Assembly (NCBI GenBank): GCA_003387805.1
Contig: QGSR01000001.1
Span: forward strand, 1-28,422
Length of the DNA stretch: 28,422 bases
Origin: Bacillota bacterium
GTDB taxonomy: Bacteria > Bacillota > Limnochordia > Limnochordales > ZCTH02-B6
Direction of reading: 5' to 3'
The notes below the pieces were generated by a model, which saw only the letters and a program-made list of their open reading frames with translations, was not told where the DNA came from and ran no database searches. Both the position numbers and the translations under genes were made by a program. Numbering within the stretch: position 1 is the first letter of the stretch; the number at the start of each line of letters is the position of its first letter. This document shows, piece by piece, positions 1 through 7,015 of this stretch.

Positions 1-49
1 AACGGGAGGGGGTGGGGCCCCGCCTGCTTGTTTTGGTGCTGTCGGTTGG

Positions 50-142
50 GCTTCCCGCAGTGGGCCGCTTTCGGGCCCGAGCGTCCCATAATGGGACGCT
101 TCGGGGTTTCTTCGCCCCACTATGGGACGCTTGGTGGCCACC
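50..142. repeat. Three-unit 31-bp palindromic tandem repeat
   Basis: Three consecutive 31-bp units start at 50, 81 and 112. The middle unit holds a perfect inverted repeat: arms AGCGTCCCAT (80-89) and ATGGGACGCT (91-100) about one central A. The segment ATGGGACGCTT recurs exactly 31 bp later (122-132). The first unit (50-68) matches the middle core at about 14 of 19 positions. The array lies just past the stop of the minus-strand regulator at 188. Its layout (palindromic core, T-rich spacer, 31-bp step) resembles the larger array at 27504-27887. The middle palindrome could fold as a hairpin but has no clean T-run after it, so I do not call it a terminator. The rest of 1-187 shows no gene. Confidence 0.75.
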
Positions 143-187
143 AGAGATGCGCAATAGGCGGGCGGCTGCCGGCTCGTCCGCCACGGG

Positions 188-1771
188 CTACGCCCGGCGC
201 CGGGCCGGGGGCATTTCGCCCCGCAGCAGCGCCTCCAGCTCGCGCTCCCGCTCGCGGGCGCTCTTTTCCTGCAGCCAGCGGGTGGGCGGCGCGGCCCGTT
301 CGCTGCATTCCGCGTCGGACAGGGGGCAGCGCTCGCATGTTTCGTTCAGCAGGCCTTCGGGGATGGCCGGGTCCGAGGCGAAGCGCACCGCCCGGGCCAA
401 ATCGTCGTCGATGCGGATGCCCAGGATGACGCTGGTGTTGAGATACGGCGGCAAGTTGTCGCGCCGGGCGAAGCCGAAGCACAAGAACTGTTTGTTAGAT
501 TCCAGGAAGCGGGAGCGCTGGATGCCCGGCAGCGGCGTCGGCGCGGGCCGGGATCCCGCCGGTCCGCCCCGCAAACCCTGCATCTGTTGTTCGGCCAGCT
601 CCCGCAGCAGCCGCACCGTCAGCCAGCGGCGGCAGTAGTGCTCCCGCAGGCCGAAGCCGGTGGGCAGGGCCAGCTCGTTCATGTTCAGGTGCTTGTAGAC
701 GTAGTAGCCGTCGTTCAGCTCGTGGAAGCGCAGGAAGTGCACCTTCAGGTCGAAGTGCCGCGGCATCAGCTCGCTGAACCGGTACAGCAGCGTCTCGGGC
801 GTCACGCCGTAATCATCCAGCATCCGGATGAGTCGTTGCGGCTGCCACGTTTCCATGGCGAAGAGGTTCTTGAGGTCGGCCGTGACGCGGGCTTCGGGCA
901 TCAGCAGCGCGCCGCCGAAGTACGCGGCTTTGAAGTCGTTCATCACCTGCGCAAAGGACTCGACCCGGTCGGGCGAGTTGGTCAGCGCCCGCTCGTCCAG
1001 GCCCAGCACGTTGTAGCCGATTTCCCGGGCCAGGAGAAACTGGCGCTGCGCGGGCATCAGGGCGGGGTTGAGCAGCAGCCGGGGCCGGGCCCGCCGTCCG
1101 GTCGCGCCCGGCGACCGCGCACCGCCGGGACCCGCCGGCTGAAAAATCATGCGATAGGCGGCCAGGCTAGGATACTTTTCGACCGGGATCACGTCGATGT
1201 CGTACCCGAAATCTTTCCGCAAGACGTCCGTCAGCACCGCCTCCTCCCGGGGCAGCGGCGCGTCGTCCCAGCCCCGCTCCCGGGAATAGCGGCGGGCCGC
1301 TTCCTCCAGCTCGGGGAAGTAGTTTTGGTGGTGCTCCTGGTACGACCGCAGGGCCGCCAGGTAGAAATGTTCGTCGCGGATGGCGTAGCCGCGGGCAATG
1401 CCTTGCAGCGCCCGGATGAGGGCGCCCATCTCGGCGGGCGAGCGGGTCAGCACGTCGATGATGACCCCCGGGTCGACGCCGAACAGCTCCAGCGGAAAGT
1501 TTTTCAAAAGCTGCGACGTCAGCGGCGTCTCCAGAAACGACAGGGGCGGGTCCAGCTTCAGCGACACCAGCTCGTCGTACTCGTAGCCCAGCGCCTGCGC
1601 CAGGTCCATGATGCGGTCGGCCTTGGGGTACTTGCGCCCCTTTTCGATTTCGGTGATGTAAGACGGCGACAGGCCCGAGCGCTCCGACAGCTCGGTGATG
1701 GACAAGCCCCGGGCCAGCCGGGCCTGGCGCAGCTTGAGGCCGAAGATGATATGGATCGGATTGAACGCCAT
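188..1771 (-). CDS. XRE-family regulator of the RamB/ImmA-IrrE-like type
   Basis: Predicted cytoplasmic DNA-binding regulator of 527 residues. Residues 7-65 form a clear XRE helix-turn-helix (LSITELSERSGLSPSYITEI core). The middle carries an ImmA/IrrE-like segment (QFLLAREIGYNVLGL, then AAYFGGALLMP). The C-terminus has the cysteine-rich CERCPLSDAECSERAAPP signature seen in RamB-like regulators of acetate, propionate and glyoxylate genes. The HExxH zinc-protease motif is absent (RE replaces HE), so a ligand sensor is more likely than a protease. A longer frame runs upstream to 1924, but I chose ATG 1771: the helix-turn-helix follows at once, a GGAGGAG precedes it, and the upstream part would translate the 28-bp repeats. 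It diverges from the KorA-like gene at 2156, which makes that gene a natural target by inference. Confidence 0.82.
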   Translation of the reverse strand: MAFNPIHIIFGLKLRQARLARGLSITELSERSGLSPSYITEIEKGRKYPKADRIMDLAQALGYEYDELVSLKLDPPLSFLETPLTSQLLKNFPLELFGVDPGVIIDVLTRSPAEMGALIRALQGIARGYAIRDEHFYLAALRSYQEHHQNYFPELEEAARRYSRERGWDDAPLPREEAVLTDVLRKDFGYDIDVIPVEKYPSLAAYRMIFQPAGPGGARSPGATGRRARPRLLLNPALMPAQRQFLLAREIGYNVLGLDERALTNSPDRVESFAQVMNDFKAAYFGGALLMPEARVTADLKNLFAMETWQPQRLIRMLDDYGVTPETLLYRFSELMPRHFDLKVHFLRFHELNDGYYVYKHLNMNELALPTGFGLREHYCRRWLTVRLLRELAEQQMQGLRGGPAGSRPAPTPLPGIQRSRFLESNKQFLCFGFARRDNLPPYLNTSVILGIRIDDDLARAVRFASDPAIPEGLLNETCERCPLSDAECSERAAPPTRWLQEKSARERERELEALLRGEMPPARRRA

Positions 1772-1864
1772 CGCCGCTGGTCCACTCCTCCATGGCCGTC
1801 CTCGCAGGACGACAACGCGCGCCGCCCGGCTCGGGGTCCCCGCCACGCCCGCCGTTCCACGACG

Positions 1865-2012
1865 CCACCGCGACGCACGCCGCCCCGCGGCGCCACTGAA
1901 ACGCACGCCGCCCCGCGGCGCCACTGAAACGCACGCCGCCCCGCGGCGTCACTAAACCGCAGGCCGCCCCGCGGCGCCACTGAAACGAACGCCGCCCCGC
2001 GACGCCCGAACC
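1865..2012. repeat. 28-bp tandem repeat in the divergent intergenic region
   Basis: Units begin at 1865, 1893, 1921, 1949 and 1977, each exactly 28 bp apart, with a degenerate sixth at 2005. The best conserved start of the unit is CCACTGAAACGCACGCCG, followed by a CCCCGCGGCG block. The array sits between the start of the XRE regulator (1771, minus) and the promoter of the KorA-like gene (2100). It would therefore lie in the leader or promoter-proximal DNA of the regulator. Upstream reading frames of the regulator run through it, but the repeat-encoded peptide looks artefactual. The remainder of 1772-2155 holds only the promoter described separately. Confidence 0.85.
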
Positions 2013-2099
2013 GCCGTCGGTTTCTTGAGCCATCAGTACCACAAACTGCACCGGCCGTCAACGCCGGCCGCGACGCCTTCACCGCCAGCGAAAATTCGC

Positions 2100-2129
2100 T
2101 TGACAAAACAATTCGCCCGCTCGTATACT
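2100..2129 (+). promoter_or_regulatory. Sigma-A type promoter for the KorA-like gene
   Basis: A perfect -35 box TTGACA (2100-2105) and a -10 box TATACT (2124-2129) are separated by 18 bp. The region is locally AT-rich in otherwise very GC-rich DNA. Transcription would start near 2136, leaving a leader of about 20 nt to ATG 2156 or about 47 nt to GTG 2183. Confidence 0.8.
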
Positions 2130-2155
2130 GGTGCCATTATCAGACGGCATTAGAA

Positions 2156-4030
2156 ATGACTGTTAGCGAGGGGGGGACGGCGGTGGCCGCTTACCGACTG
2201 GACCGCGACGCGCAACGGCAGGCGACGGGGCCCGCGGTGCGGGCGGTCGCCGACCACGCCTTCGAGATTTTGGGCGGCACCGCGGCGGACGGCGTCGACA
2301 TCGCCGCGACCTTCGCCGCCGCTTCCGTGCGCATGGGCGACAGCGTGTGGGTGGCCTACGTCGCGGTGGACGGCCGTCCCGCCTGCCGGGTGCGGCTCAG
2401 CAAGGCGCCGGTGTACAGCGGCGGCGACGGCGTCGACGTGACCTTCGTCCTGGACGCGGAGCTCTTCCGCCGGCGCCGGGCCACCCTGGCCGCCGGGCAG
2501 CGGGTGTACGTGGACAGCGGCATTCTCGCCCAATGCAAAGCGCCAACCAGCGCCGGCCCAAACGCCGGCGCCGCCCCGAACGCCGGGGCCGCCGCGGCGC
2601 GCCACGCCGACGTGCGTCCGCTGCCGCTGAGCCCGCTGGCGGCCCACCTGCCGTCGTACGCCGGCGGCGAGCGGCTGGTGGCGCTGGGCATGCTCACCTG
2701 GATGTACGGGCGGGATCCCGACATCATGCGCCGGCTGCTGGAAAACGAGCTGGCCGGCCGCGGCGGCCGCGTCGTCAGCGCGGCGCTGCGGCTGTTCGAG
2801 CTGGGCTGGCGCGAGGCACCCCGCTGGGTGGACTGCCGCTTCGACACGGCTGCGGCCGACGCACCGCCCGTCCCGTCGCCGGCGGCCGGGGGCGTCATGG
2901 ACGGCCGGGGCGCCATCGTTTCGGCCGCGCTGTTTGCGGGCGTGAACGCCTGCTCGGCGACGGACCACCCGCTGGCCCAGAGCGTGGCCCAGCTGTTTGC
3001 GGAACACGGCGGCCGCGTCGCGGAGCCCGAAAGCCCGGGGACCGGCCCCGGGTTCCTGGTCGATGTGGTGGAGGGCCGGGATCCGGCCGACTTCGACCGG
3101 CACTTGGGCCCATCGGCCGCGGCCGAGGGCTTCTCCTCGCGCCCCCGGGTCATTGTGCGCCTCACCCGCATCCGCGGCGACGGCGAGCCGCGCCTTCCCG
3201 CCTGGTTCGACCCGCTGGGCATCGGCGGCGGCTGCCCGGCGGTGAAGGCGGCCGTGGGGCGCGCGGGCCGCGGGGCGGAGCCCGCAGTCCTGGTGCCCAC
3301 CACGGTCGACGAGTGCTTCGCGTACACGAGGACGGCCGTGCGCATCGCCGGGCAGTACCGCCGCGACGTCATCGTTCTCGTGGACGCGCTGCTTTTGGAT
3401 ACCGTGCAGGGATTGGCCCCGGGCCCGCATCCGCACAGTTTAGACGACCAAGCCTTGTTCGGGCCCGGGGCCTTGCTTGAGGCTCAACCCTGGGCGGGCG
3501 TGGCCGGAGACGGCGGCGACCCGCAGGCCGCGGCCCGCGCCGCGGCGGAGGACCTCCTCCATCGCCTGCAGCTGGCCGAGGCGCCGCTGGAAACGTTCGT
3601 CGAGCCGTGCACCGTTTTCGGCGGGGATGAAGGCGACGTGCTGCTGGTGGGCTGGGGCGCCACCCGGGGCCCGGTGGAGGAGGCGGTGCTGCGCCTGCGG
3701 GCCCGGGGGAAGGCCGTGTCGGCCCTGCATTTGCGCACGCTGCGGCCGCTGCCGGCCCGGCTGGCCGAGACCTTGTCTCGCTTCCGCCGCATCGTAGCCG
3801 TGGACGTCGCCGAAGACGGGCGGGAAGCCGCCGCACGCCTGCGCCACTTGACGGCGCTGCTGCGCGCCGCCCCGGCAGCCGCCGGCGGCGAGGGAGGCGC
3901 GAGCCGTCTCGCCCGGCGGCTGACGGCCCACGCGTTTTGCTGCAACCGTCCGCTGCGGCCCGGCGCCGTGGTCGAGTTGGTCCTCGGCCTGGACGGCCCG
4001 GGGCCGGACCGCACGCGAACGTTCCGTTGA
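2156..4030 (+). CDS. KorA-like 2-oxoacid:ferredoxin oxidoreductase subunit (fused gamma-alpha), degenerate and without a beta partner
   Basis: The 624 residues follow the fused gamma-alpha layout of KorA subunits. Residues 30-125 look like the gamma domain (GGTAADGVDIAATF, then VRLSKAPV). Around 247 an alpha-like domain starts (AIVSAALFAGVNA), with PTTVDECFAYTRTAVRIAGQ later. Residues 490-585 match the transketolase-like domain II (DVLLVGWGATRGPVEEAV, HLRTLRPLPARLAETL). The thiamine-pocket part of the alpha domain is strongly altered: the usual YPITPSTE region reads NACSATDHPLAQ, and the QAEDEIAA segment seems lost. No KorB (thiamine-binding beta) gene or ferredoxin lies in the window, and the next gene is convergent. 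ATG 2156 lacks a ribosome site; GTG 2183, preceded by a purine stretch at about 2168-2176, may be the real start. A catalytic role is doubtful. Confidence 0.68.
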   Translation: MTVSEGGTAVAAYRLDRDAQRQATGPAVRAVADHAFEILGGTAADGVDIAATFAAASVRMGDSVWVAYVAVDGRPACRVRLSKAPVYSGGDGVDVTFVLDAELFRRRRATLAAGQRVYVDSGILAQCKAPTSAGPNAGAAPNAGAAAARHADVRPLPLSPLAAHLPSYAGGERLVALGMLTWMYGRDPDIMRRLLENELAGRGGRVVSAALRLFELGWREAPRWVDCRFDTAAADAPPVPSPAAGGVMDGRGAIVSAALFAGVNACSATDHPLAQSVAQLFAEHGGRVAEPESPGTGPGFLVDVVEGRDPADFDRHLGPSAAAEGFSSRPRVIVRLTRIRGDGEPRLPAWFDPLGIGGGCPAVKAAVGRAGRGAEPAVLVPTTVDECFAYTRTAVRIAGQYRRDVIVLVDALLLDTVQGLAPGPHPHSLDDQALFGPGALLEAQPWAGVAGDGGDPQAAARAAAEDLLHRLQLAEAPLETFVEPCTVFGGDEGDVLLVGWGATRGPVEEAVLRLRARGKAVSALHLRTLRPLPARLAETLSRFRRIVAVDVAEDGREAAARLRHLTALLRAAPAAAGGEGGASRLARRLTAHAFCCNRPLRPGAVVELVLGLDGPGPDRTRTFR

Positions 4031-4044
4031 CGCCTAACTGACGC

Positions 4045-4620
4045 CTAACGCCGGCGCAGAAACGCCGGCCGGCCGTCGCCGTCCAGCGGCTGCCCGTCCG
4101 GATCGACGAAGCGCACGTCGAAGGGTTCGTCGGGCAGCTGGTCTTTCGCGACGGGAACCGCATCGTACGGATACGTAAACGCCTGGGTCACGAACTCGTC
4201 GGGGCCGGGCCGGCGCCGGGCCACGGTGACGGTCACCACGGGGCGCGACTCCTTCTTGTCTCGAGCCTCCTGGACTTCGACCCGCACGATCCGGATCGCG
4301 TAGCCCCCGGTGCTGGCTTCGCCCAAGTAGGCGACGACGACGGCGGTGTCGCCGGCCGCCAGCCACTCCTCCATTTGCTGTCCCGCCTGGCGCCACACGG
4401 GGTCGGGCAAAGCCGCCCGCGCCCGCCGCAGGTCCGTTTCGTCCAGCAGCAGCGCGACGTACTGGTCCCGGAACGAGCCGCCCGTCCAGCGCCAGCCGGG
4501 CACGTCGGTTTCGTAGATGATCCGGGAGGAACCGTTGCCCGAGGCGGTCAAGAGCCATCCCGCCCCGGCGGCCAGCAAGAGCCCCAAAAGCAGCAGCCTG
4601 GACCGCGCAGCAGCATGCAT
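4045..4620 (-). CDS. Membrane-anchored PrcB_C-domain protein
   Basis: A 191-residue protein with an N-terminal hydrophobic segment (about residues 7-25, LLLLGLLLAAGAGWLL) and no lipobox cysteine, so it is probably a signal-anchored extracytoplasmic protein. The C-terminal half fits the PrcB_C domain: YLGEASTGGYAIRIVRV, then VTVTVARRRPGPDEFVTQAF followed by TYPYDAV. PrcB_C domains are named after a partner of the PrtP/PrcA protease in treponemes; their biochemical role is unclear. Start ATG 4620 is chosen for the GGAGGGAG four bases upstream; an in-frame start at 4677 has no such site. It converges on the KorA-like gene with a 14-bp gap. The stop region contains an 11-bp tandem duplication, TGACGCCTAAC at 4028 and 4039. 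Confidence 0.7.
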   Translation of the reverse strand: MHAAARSRLLLLGLLLAAGAGWLLTASGNGSSRIIYETDVPGWRWTGGSFRDQYVALLLDETDLRRARAALPDPVWRQAGQQMEEWLAAGDTAVVVAYLGEASTGGYAIRIVRVEVQEARDKKESRPVVTVTVARRRPGPDEFVTQAFTYPYDAVPVAKDQLPDEPFDVRFVDPDGQPLDGDGRPAFLRRR

Positions 4621-4750
4621 GCCGCTCCCTCCGTTCCGTGAGTAGTGTGCGCAGGACGACCGGCTGCGCGTAAGCAAAGTTCGTTCCGGGCCGGGCCGGC
4701 TCCTTTTCCAGAATTGTCATGCCAAGGCGCGGGGCCGCGCCCGCAGCCGG

Positions 4751-4870
4751 CAGCAGCAAACAGCAGCAAGCAGCAGCAAACGGCAGCAAACAGCAGCAAG
4801 CATCAGCAAGCAGCAGCAAGCATCAGCAAGCAGCAGGAAACAGCAGCAAACAGCGGCGAGCACAGGAACG
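4751..4870. repeat. Decamer tandem repeat CAGCAGCAA(A/G)
   Basis: About twelve consecutive 10-bp units, in perfect register from 4751, all close to CAGCAGCAA plus A or G; variants such as CGGCAGCAAA and CATCAGCAAG occur and the last one or two decay. The period is about one helical turn. The array fills the spacer between the stop of the second permease (4893) and the start of the PrcB_C-domain gene (4620), about 130 bp upstream of the latter. Because 10 is not a multiple of 3, it gives Gln/Ser/Lys-rich or Leu/Cys-rich frames on either strand; none looks like a real protein. Confidence 0.9.
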
Positions 4871-4892
4871 CAGGAACGGCTGGGCGGGCGCC

Positions 4893-5843
4893 TTACTCCG
4901 TACCTGAGCGCCCCGGCTCGTAGTGGCGTCCCAGCGCGGCGGGCGGCCGGGCCTTGCGGAACGCGCCGGCTACCACCAGGATGGTGAGCAAATACGGCAG
5001 CATCTGCACCAGCTCCGTTGGCGGCGGGCTGGGCAGCGTCTGCACCCGCATCTGCAGAGCGTCGGTGAAGGCGAAGAGCAGCGCGGCCAGCATGCTGCCC
5101 AGCGGGTTCCAGCGGCCGAACACGTTGGCGGCCAGCGCCATGTAGCCGCGGCCCGCGGACATGTTCTGGCTGAACCACGACAAGTGCCCCAAAGACAGCT
5201 GCGCGCCGCCCAGCGCGGCCAGCGCTCCGGCGGCCAGCAGCAGCAAAAACTGCGTGCGCCGCACCGGAATGCCCACCGTGTCCGCCGCTTCCGGGTGTTC
5301 GCCGATCATGCGGGCCCGCAGGCCGCCCGGCGTCTTAAACAGCCACACCCAAAGCAGCGGGCCCGCCAGCAGCATGACGTACACCAGCGGCGAGTGGCCC
5401 GACAGCAGCGGGCCCAGCAGCGGCACCGCCTGCAGGCCCGGGATGGACCAGCCGGGCAGATCCGGCACCACCGGCGACGTGCCGCGGCTGCCCCAGATGA
5501 CCTGCAGCAGCCACGTGGTCAGGCCCAAGGCGAGGATGTTGAGGCCGATGCCGGCCACGACGTGATTGGCCCGCCAGCGCAGGGTGAAAAGGCCCAGCAG
5601 AGCCCCGATCAGCACCCCGGCCAATACGGCCGCGCCGACGCCCAGCCACGCCGAGCCGGTGACGTAGGAGGCGTACGCGCCGGCGAAGGCGCCCGCCAGG
5701 AGCTTGGCCTCCAGCGCCAAATTGATGACGCCCACCCGCTCGCTGAGGGTGCCCGCCATGGCCGCCAGCGCGATGGGCGTGGCCAGCCGCAGCGTGGACG
5801 TCAGCGTGTTGACGTGGAAAATCGCCTCCAGCGCCTCGCTCAT
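4893..5843 (-). CDS. ABC importer permease, YufQ/COG1079 type
   Basis: A 316-residue polytopic membrane protein, the second permease of a Bmp-type (nucleoside or purine-like substrate) importer. Typical features are the early TPIALAAMAGTLSERVGVIN segment, GLNILALGLTTWL in the middle and GRGYMALAANVFGRWNPLGS near the C-terminus. About eight hydrophobic segments are visible. The ATG at 5843 overlaps the TGA of the preceding permease by 4 nt (ATGA), implying translational coupling. The frame is open far upstream, but the family start is at MSEALE. It is the last gene of the operon; no clear terminator hairpin follows, and the decamer repeat begins right after the stop. Confidence 0.9.
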   Translation of the reverse strand: MSEALEAIFHVNTLTSTLRLATPIALAAMAGTLSERVGVINLALEAKLLAGAFAGAYASYVTGSAWLGVGAAVLAGVLIGALLGLFTLRWRANHVVAGIGLNILALGLTTWLLQVIWGSRGTSPVVPDLPGWSIPGLQAVPLLGPLLSGHSPLVYVMLLAGPLLWVWLFKTPGGLRARMIGEHPEAADTVGIPVRRTQFLLLLAAGALAALGGAQLSLGHLSWFSQNMSAGRGYMALAANVFGRWNPLGSMLAALLFAFTDALQMRVQTLPSPPPTELVQMLPYLLTILVVAGAFRKARPPAALGRHYEPGRSGTE

Positions 5844-7015
5844 GGCCCCGCCTCCCGCCGGGCGGTTTCGTTGTCGGGCCCGGCGGCGGTTTCCGCGGCC
5901 CCCTCGGCCGCCGTCTCCGCCGTCATCGTCATCGCCGTCCCGGCCCTCGGCGCCGCGACGGGCAGCCGGCGCCACGCGTACAAAAGTCCCGGTGCCGCGA
6001 CGAACAGAATCACCAGTCCCTGCACCGCGGTCATCAAGTCCGCCGGAATGCGGGCGAACAGCTGCATCGTCAGGCCGCCCGCCTGCAGGGCGCCGAACAG
6101 CACCGCCGCGGGCAAAACGCCCCACGGCCGGGCCCGGGCCACCAGCGCCACCGCGACGGCGGTGAAGCCGTAGCCGGGGGAAAAGTTGGCGATGAAGCGG
6201 TACAGCACGCCCAGCACCATGGTGCTGCCTGCCAGACCCGCCACGGCGCCGCTGACGGCCATGGTCCACACCGTGCGCGCGGCCACCGGCACGCCGGCGT
6301 ACACCGCCGCGCCGGGATTGGATCCGACCAGCACCACGTCGAAACCGAAAGACGTGCGGCGCAGCAGCCAGTCCACCGCGGCCACCAGCACCACGCCGAT
6401 GACGACGGCCCACGTCAGGCGGGTGCCGGCGATGAGTTCCGGCAGCCGGGCGTGGGCGGGGATGAGGGCCGTCTGATCCACCGGCCCCGGCGCTTTGAAA
6501 TACTGTTTGACCAGGTGCGTTGTCAAAAGGATGGCCACGTAGTTGAGCATGATGGTGGTAATGACTTCGTGGGCGCCGGTTTTCGCTTTGAGCGCGCCCG
6601 GCACCAGGCCCCACAGCCCGCCGGCCAGCGCTCCCGCCAGCATGGCCGCGGCGATGAGGGGCACCGACGGCCATTCCGCCAGCGCGGCCGCCGTGACGGC
6701 GGTGGCCAGCGCGCCTGCGTACAGCTGCCCTTCGGCGCCGATGTTGAACAAGCCGCCCCTGAAAGCGAACGCGACGGCCAGCCCCGCAAACAGCAGCGGC
6801 ATGGCGTTGACCAGCGTGTCCGCGACGGAATAGACGCTGCCGAACGCGCCGTCCCACAAATTGTAGTACGCGTCGCGCACGTCGTAGCCGGCCAGGGCCA
6901 GCAGCGCCGCGCCGGCCAGCAGCGCCAGCGCCACGGCCGCAGCGGTCAACGCCAGCTCGCCCAGCACCTCGGCCCACGCCGCCGGCAGGCGGCGCCCGGC
7001 GGTCCGTTCAGTCAC
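5840..7015 (-). CDS. ABC importer permease, YufP/COG4603 type
   Basis: A 391-residue membrane protein with about nine or ten hydrophobic segments, the first permease of the Bmp-type importer. Diagnostic segments are VNAMPLLFAGLAVAFAFRGG, LFNIGAEGQLYAGALA, and HEVITTIMLNYVAILL with the conserved MLNY. The start is GTG 7015, overlapping the end of the ATPase gene by 8 nt (GTGACTGA). The C-terminus carries about 30 extra Ala/Glu/Thr-rich residues (TAETAAEGAAETAAGPDNET) beyond the last helix, probably a disordered cytoplasmic tail. It works with the permease at 4893 as a heterodimeric channel. Confidence 0.9.
   Translation of the reverse strand: MTERTAGRRLPAAWAEVLGELALTAAAVALALLAGAALLALAGYDVRDAYYNLWDGAFGSVYSVADTLVNAMPLLFAGLAVAFAFRGGLFNIGAEGQLYAGALATAVTAAALAEWPSVPLIAAAMLAGALAGGLWGLVPGALKAKTGAHEVITTIMLNYVAILLTTHLVKQYFKAPGPVDQTALIPAHARLPELIAGTRLTWAVVIGVVLVAAVDWLLRRTSFGFDVVLVGSNPGAAVYAGVPVAARTVWTMAVSGAVAGLAGSTMVLGVLYRFIANFSPGYGFTAVAVALVARARPWGVLPAAVLFGALQAGGLTMQLFARIPADLMTAVQGLVILFVAAPGLLYAWRRLPVAAPRAGTAMTMTAETAAEGAAETAAGPDNETARREAGP

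Noticed and set aside
2156..4030. Pseudogene call for the KorA-like gene
   Set aside because: The frame is uninterrupted, domain order is intact and the promoter is strong. The motif loss looks like divergence, not decay, though catalysis is doubtful.
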